This document shows positions 59,833 to 64,000 of a DNA stretch of 64,000 nucleotides, piece after piece. How positions within the stretch are numbered: position 1 is the stretch's first letter; every line of letters begins with the position of its first letter. Below the pieces are notes generated by a model, which saw only the letters and a program-made list of their open reading frames with translations, was not told where the DNA came from and made no database searches. The DNA comes from Amoeboaphelidium protococcarum (lineage: Eukaryota; Aphelidiomycota; Aphelidea), in contig JALECJ010000257.1 of the NCBI GenBank assembly GCA_023515745.1, positions 2,296,687 through 2,360,686 of the forward strand. Direction: 5' to 3'. Position numbers and translations under genes: made by a program.

Positions 59833-61824
59833 ATGTCTAGTGCTGACTAAGAAAGCTTAAATTTGCCATAAATCGACGATTCTGATGCCAATTCCGATGC
59901 CTCTTCTGGCTAGTACTAACTCCGCAAGAGACAAGCTGCTCAATATATTGAATAAGCTTATCCTGACGATGAGAATGAGCCTACTTTTGTTGTGCATTCA
60001 TCTGACTCGTCTGCAATATCATCGTCTGATGATGAAGAGGATGGTTTTGTCCAATCAACCGCCACCGTCGTACCATAGAAGTCATCTGGCAAGGTGAAAG
60101 GTAAGATAGATGAGTAGTGGATAATAGGTCAAGCATATAATCCATAAGTTTCAGAGTTCTTATCAAGATAGTCTACGCTTCCTGGGCCTATTAAGCGTTG
60201 GGACTTCTCTCATGCATTTGGTACCTCTAAAGTTTAAACCGTGGCTCTCCATTACTTTGAGACTTTATGGACCCAAAAAACGTGGCAGAGGATATTAGAT
60301 ACCTCCAACGAGTAAGCTAAAAAAAATTTTTCGTAACATCACGTCTTTTAATGTAGATATGCGTAGGTGAAGAAGAAATTGAAGGATTTCACACATATAA
60401 CAATGCGTGAGTTGAAGGCTTATGTTGGCATTGTATTGTATATGGGGATAGTATAATTGCCAAAAATAGCTGATTACTGGTCTACCCATCAAAGAATGTC
60501 TATTGGATATGTCAGAGATGTCATGTCTCGCAACAGATTTCAGGAAATAGCTTCTGTGGTCAGTCTACGCACGGATCTCAAGGAGCGATATCTAGCAAAA
60601 TTTAAGCGCGATCCGATGAAGAAAGTTGGTTGGCTAGTGACAGAATTGAATGAGCAATTCAAAAATAATTGGAATATTCATGATAGAGCATCAATAGATG
60701 AAGCTATGATCCCTTACACTGGTCGGCTCCACTTTAAACAATATATGAAGGACAAACCGACCAAGTGGGGGATCAAGGTGTTTGTCTTGGCAGATTCTGT
60801 GGTGCCTTATGTGGTATAGTTTAAGATTTATACAGGGAAGGGTGGAGAATATGGCACTGGGCTCTCATCTGGCGTCGTACTGGATCTGATCTCAAAAATT
60901 CGTACAAAGAATGTCAAACTTTATATGGACAATTATTATACATCCACTGAACTTTTTCGCGCGCTTTTGGATAAAAAAGTTTATGCCTGTGGTACCTTTT
61001 AAAAGAATCGTAAAGGATTCCCAAAAGAGATGGCAAAGTAGGTCGAAAAGATGGAAAGAGGCGGGTTCTTGTGGGCTGTTAGCAATGGACTGATGGCCAC
61101 ATCTTGGAAAGATAAGAAGGTTGTGACGGCGCTTACCAATTTTCATAAGTCTGGTGAGGCCACTCCAGTCAGAAGATATGATAAAAAAGGCAAGCCACTT
61201 GAATTGTAGCGCCCTGCTATCATATAGGACTATAATTAGTATATGAACGGTGTTGATCGCATTGATCAAATGAGATCTTATTACAGCTGTGGAGCGCGGA
61301 GTAAGCGATGGTGGATACCGGTCTTTTACTGGCTGCTTGATATGACTGTAATTAATAGTTTTTAGATGTTTAACTATGAATTAAACTCTGGTACCAGTGA
61401 GGAGGCCGCGTCGAATGTTACGTAACTTCAGTTTCGTTTAACACTGATTGAGGAGTTGATTGCGGATCAGAAGGTAAGATAGCTGCTTTTGGCTTCTAAT
61501 AAATTCTTTGTGTAGTCATATCGATCTAATGCGCCGAAAAGAAGCGTTAAAAATTAAATGTAGGTACCGTAAGCTACTCCAGCGCCTTAAAATGCCACCG
61601 CGTTTGGATAGGCTTCATCAGCAAAACGCGCTAAAGGATAGCTGCGCTTTCCTGACGCTGGAAAGTGGCATTTACCCGTAAAGGATGATACTATAAAAAA
61701 GGTACCATACTGTTGTATGGAAGGATGCTAAAATCGACGTAAAATCTTATGTGACAAGTGCCCAGGTAAGGTATACTTGTGTGAACTGCATTTTAGAGAT
61801 TATCACGAGAAATTGCTCTGGTGA
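59833..61824 (+). CDS. piggyBac (DDE_Tnp_1_7) transposase
   Basis: 663 residues, single uninterrupted frame. The N-terminal 120 residues are acidic. The DDE domain has its catalytic acids in IDEAMIPYTGR (first Asp), LYMDNYYTS (second) and NGVDRIDQM (third). The C-terminus has a cross-brace Cys-rich domain (CCMEGC, CDKCPGKVYLCELHF) as in piggyBac transposases, used to bind the ends. Its glutamines use TAA/TAG freely, so the element is adapted to this host's code. Confidence 0.95.
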
Positions 61825-62353
61825 ACTTGGGTGATATTAAAAGAAATAATTTTTTTTTCCAGATTATAAAATATATTAAACTTAGTCTTCAGTAAAAATT
61901 TGAGGTCATAATCTTCATTCGTCACTGAATAAATGTCTAATCAGTTCGACCACACAATCAGGCAATTTCACTCTGTGATCGTAAACTTACAATCGTCTTG
62001 CAGCAAAGCGGTAACATTGAAAACGCTTCTCCTTGCTTGGGCAGGTAGAAGACATCATTTTCTTTACGTAACACTAAAATTCCGGGTCATACTTCAAACA
62101 TACTGGTCTACTAAACGGATCATCCCCACATCTACAAAAATCAGCTTCTAACGTCATAACGCAAGCTTTAAGACCAGGAATCTTAAGGAAGCTATTCAAA
62201 AGATTGTATTATAAAAACTGCAGACAAAAATAAGTATATAACAAAAATTCCAAAGTTCCTACTTTATTTTTTGTTTCAATAAGAGTAATTAAAAGATTAG
62301 AGTTGTCGCGACTTGTTCTTTCGTCGGGCGTTTTTTTCTCGGGAGCGAAAGGG
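61825..62353. other. 3' region of the piggyBac element
   Basis: 529 bp between the transposase stop and the right end. It contains the antisense frame described separately, a plus-strand frame open from 61933 through the right end into copia (probably chance), and the right TIR at 62341-62353. Confidence 0.6.
61915..62157 (-). CDS. Antisense Cys-rich frame inside piggyBac, P2RX7 C-terminal-domain-like
   Basis: 80 residues from ATG 62157 to TGA 61915, convergent with the transposase. The frame is open further upstream without an ATG, so the start is uncertain. It has clustered Cys (FCRCGDDPFSRPVC) and ends YDHRVKLPDCVVELIRHLF. The spacing of a CxC start, a conserved Tyr/Arg helix and the RxxLPxCVVxxIR ending is what I recall of the P2X purinoceptor 7 C-terminal (zinc) domain, which is also found in stand-alone and transposon-linked proteins. 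It could be a transposon accessory gene or a captured host fragment. Confidence 0.5.
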
Positions 62354-62357
62354 TTAA

Positions 62358-64000
62358 ATATGTGCATTAGAAGCTGCGTAATGAAGGAATCTGTGTATAG
62401 TCAGCGACATTTGGTGAGCATAAGATGAGTCAATTCTCTTTGGATCAGAGTGCCACTCCTGTTGTAGTCCAATCTTTGCGATCGGACAACGCCAAGGAAT
62501 ACCTATCTAACGAATTCGCAGGATATCTGTAGGACAATGGCATCATGCATGAGCTTACAGTTCCCTACACTCCTGAGCAGAATGGTGTTAGCGAGCGGAA
62601 GAATCTGACTATATTTAATAAAGTGCGCACTATGTTGATAGAGTCAAAGCTTCCAGAGTAGTTTTGGGGCCAGGCTGCGCTGGCTGCAGTGTATCTAAGC
62701 AATATTAGTCCATCTAGCTCCAACCCATAGTCTAAAAGCCCTTATGAGGTATGGTCAGGTAGGTTGCCGAAGTCTAGTCACTTGCAAATATTTGGCCAGC
62801 ACTCCTTTGTTCACGTTCCTGTTGAAAAGCGGTCCAAGCTGGATCGACGCGCTGTAGAATGCATTTTTATGGGCTATACTGAGTCTACATCGATATTGCG
62901 GTTCTATGATATTGTGCGCCAAAAGTTGATAACCTCCAACGCATTTACATTTCCTAAAGAAAAGAGGTTTGGTGTAGATTTAGCTTATGACTCCTCCTAA
63001 AACTCTAAAGCGGCAAGTCAAGAAACGACTCTGCAAGAGTTCACTGTTCCCCTTATGCCACCGGTACACCATCATTCATCATAAGAGGCCACAGTTCAGA
63101 TACTGCCATTAAGTTAGTCTTAACCGACTGAAGATCTTGACATGCTGTAAGCTTCACAGTCAACTGCGCCTGCAATGAGTTCTTCTCCCATCAATGCCTA
63201 ACCTGGATCTACCGTTGTTGTTGTCTCAGACAGTACCCCATCAGCGCCTAAAGAGATTGTGTCTAGAGTTGATCCTTCTAATATTGTCAGTGGAAAAAGA
63301 GTGCGAAAGCAATTTAAAGCACTCACTACAAAGTTGCAGAGAAATCCGCAAAGTGTGCGCGAAGCTTTATCAGGACCTGACAGGGATCATTATTACAAGG
63401 CTATGATGAAAGAAATTAATGGCCTTGAGAATCGAAAGACATGGAGGAAGGTATAGCGACAAAAGGGAGACCGTGTAATCAAGTGTCGATGGGTATTTAC
63501 TAAGAAGAAGACTGCGGCTGGCGATTACAAATTCAAGGCTAGATTGGTCGCGAAGGGCTATTCACAAGTTTCTGGGGTGGACTACTAGGAGACTTATGCA
63601 CCTACAGCAAGAACGAACTCACTCAGAATTATGTTATCCAAATGTGCCTCTCTTGATTACGAGATAGAACAAGTTGATGCTGTTTAGGCTTTCGTTGTGC
63701 CTGAACTCAAGGAGGAAATTTATATGGAAGTCCCGGAAGGTGGCCTACTGGACTGCGGAGACGATGTTAAACTTCAACTTCTCAAGACACTCTATGGATT
63801 GAAGTAGGCTGCGGCAGAATGGTATAATCACCTTATGCAATGTTTAGCATAACTTGGATTCGTTCCTACAGAGGCTGATCATTGCCTATTCTACAGAAAA
63901 GAAGATGATGCCCTCATACTGGCGCATGTTGACGATATGCTACTTGGTATTAAGGGGATTGATCAAGCATAAAAGCTGAAGAAAGATATCGCGTCCATGA
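62358..64000 (+). CDS. Copia Pol, 3' part (rest of integrase and reverse transcriptase), cut by window end
   Basis: Continues the frame broken at 59671. Remaining integrase acids: LRSDNAKEYL (second Asp) and PYTPEQNGVSERKN (Glu). Reverse transcriptase: KCRWVFTKKK, FKARLVAKGYSQVSGVDY, YGLKQAAAEWY and the catalytic HVDDML near 63928. No TGA up to 64000; RNase H and the 3' LTR lie outside. Confidence 0.9.

Larger units (their letters stand above)
59670..62357 (+). mobile_element. Complete piggyBac-type DNA transposon with TTAA target duplications
   Basis: Element 59674-62353 (2680 bp) is flanked by TTAA at 59670-59673 and 62354-62357. Terminal inverted repeats are 13 bp and perfect: CCCTTTCGCTCCC at the left, its complement at the right. 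A 14-bp palindrome GGTAAGATCTTACC is at 59691-59704. It encodes an intact transposase and a short antisense frame. TTAA specificity and CCC-starting ends are hallmarks of piggyBac. Confidence 0.95.
58133..64000 (+). mobile_element. Ty1/copia LTR retrotransposon, right end beyond window, interrupted by piggyBac
   Basis: One element in copia order: gag, protease, integrase, reverse transcriptase. Gag and pol share a frame but are separated by a TGA (58913-58915). A piggyBac transposon (59674-62353) splits the integrase; leaving out the insert and one TTAA, the pol frame continues exactly. Apart from the insert and the gag TGA I see no TGA or frameshift up to the window end, so the copy is young. 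Confidence 0.92.

Overview
The window is nuclear DNA of a eukaryote that uses a variant genetic code: UAA and UAG are read as glutamine and UGA is the only stop. The evidence is internal. Long reading frames interrupted only by TAA and TAG become complete, recognisable proteins when both are read as Gln. Inside the Sel1-repeat gene the same repeat position is written TAG, TAA, CAA or CAG. Genes are packed on both strands. Most are intronless; the introns seen are 50-73 bp and the confident ones all end in TGTAG. The code matches NCBI table 6. The gene content (TPS2-type trehalose phosphatase, fungal-looking poly(A) polymerase and PDH kinase, CABLES, SLX4, cytoplasmic dynein light intermediate chain, a mitochondrion implied by PDHK) suggests an opisthokont-like protist, perhaps a relative of Fungi. 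This lineage call is inference and is not settled by the window.

Layout. 1-12.6 kb: DHHC acyltransferase (cut by the window edge), RNase H1, a small basic Fyv7/TAP26-like protein, a secreted low-complexity repeat protein, a Sel1-repeat protein, Ada3 of SAGA, a TM9 family protein and the DNA primase small subunit. 12.8-22 kb: TFIIIC B-block subunit, SLX4, a Gln-rich zinc-finger factor, guanylate kinase and CDK7. 22-31 kb: a GT-A-like glycosyltransferase, Met22/Hal2 nucleotidase, a CABLES-type cyclin-fold protein with an in-frame TGA, an unknown helical protein, TFIIF alpha and Nit2 omega-amidase. 31-46.7 kb: a 1031-residue helical protein, two unknown membrane proteins, an unknown secretory protein, TPS2, dynein LIC, poly(A) polymerase and PDH kinase. 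46.7-49 kb is accessory-looking: a broken gene, an exact 175-bp tandem array and two diverged direct repeats. 49-58 kb: a glycosyltransferase with three introns, a secreted protein, SmD1, APC3/Cdc27, YIPF6 and a longin-like protein.

58.1-64 kb is a Ty1/copia retrotransposon running off the right edge. Its integrase is split by a complete 2.68-kb piggyBac-type DNA transposon with TTAA duplications, 13-bp terminal inverted repeats, an intact transposase and a short antisense frame resembling the P2RX7 C-terminal (zinc) domain. The copia gag and pol lie in one frame separated by a single UGA.

As a set the host genes are housekeeping: transcription (Ada3, TFIIIC, TFIIF, CDK7), DNA replication and repair (primase, RNase H1, SLX4), splicing (SmD1), cell cycle (APC3, CDK7, CABLES), trafficking (TM9, YIPF6, dynein LIC, DHHC) and metabolism (Met22, Nit2, TPS2, PDHK, guanylate kinase). 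No RNA genes or CRISPR arrays were recognised.
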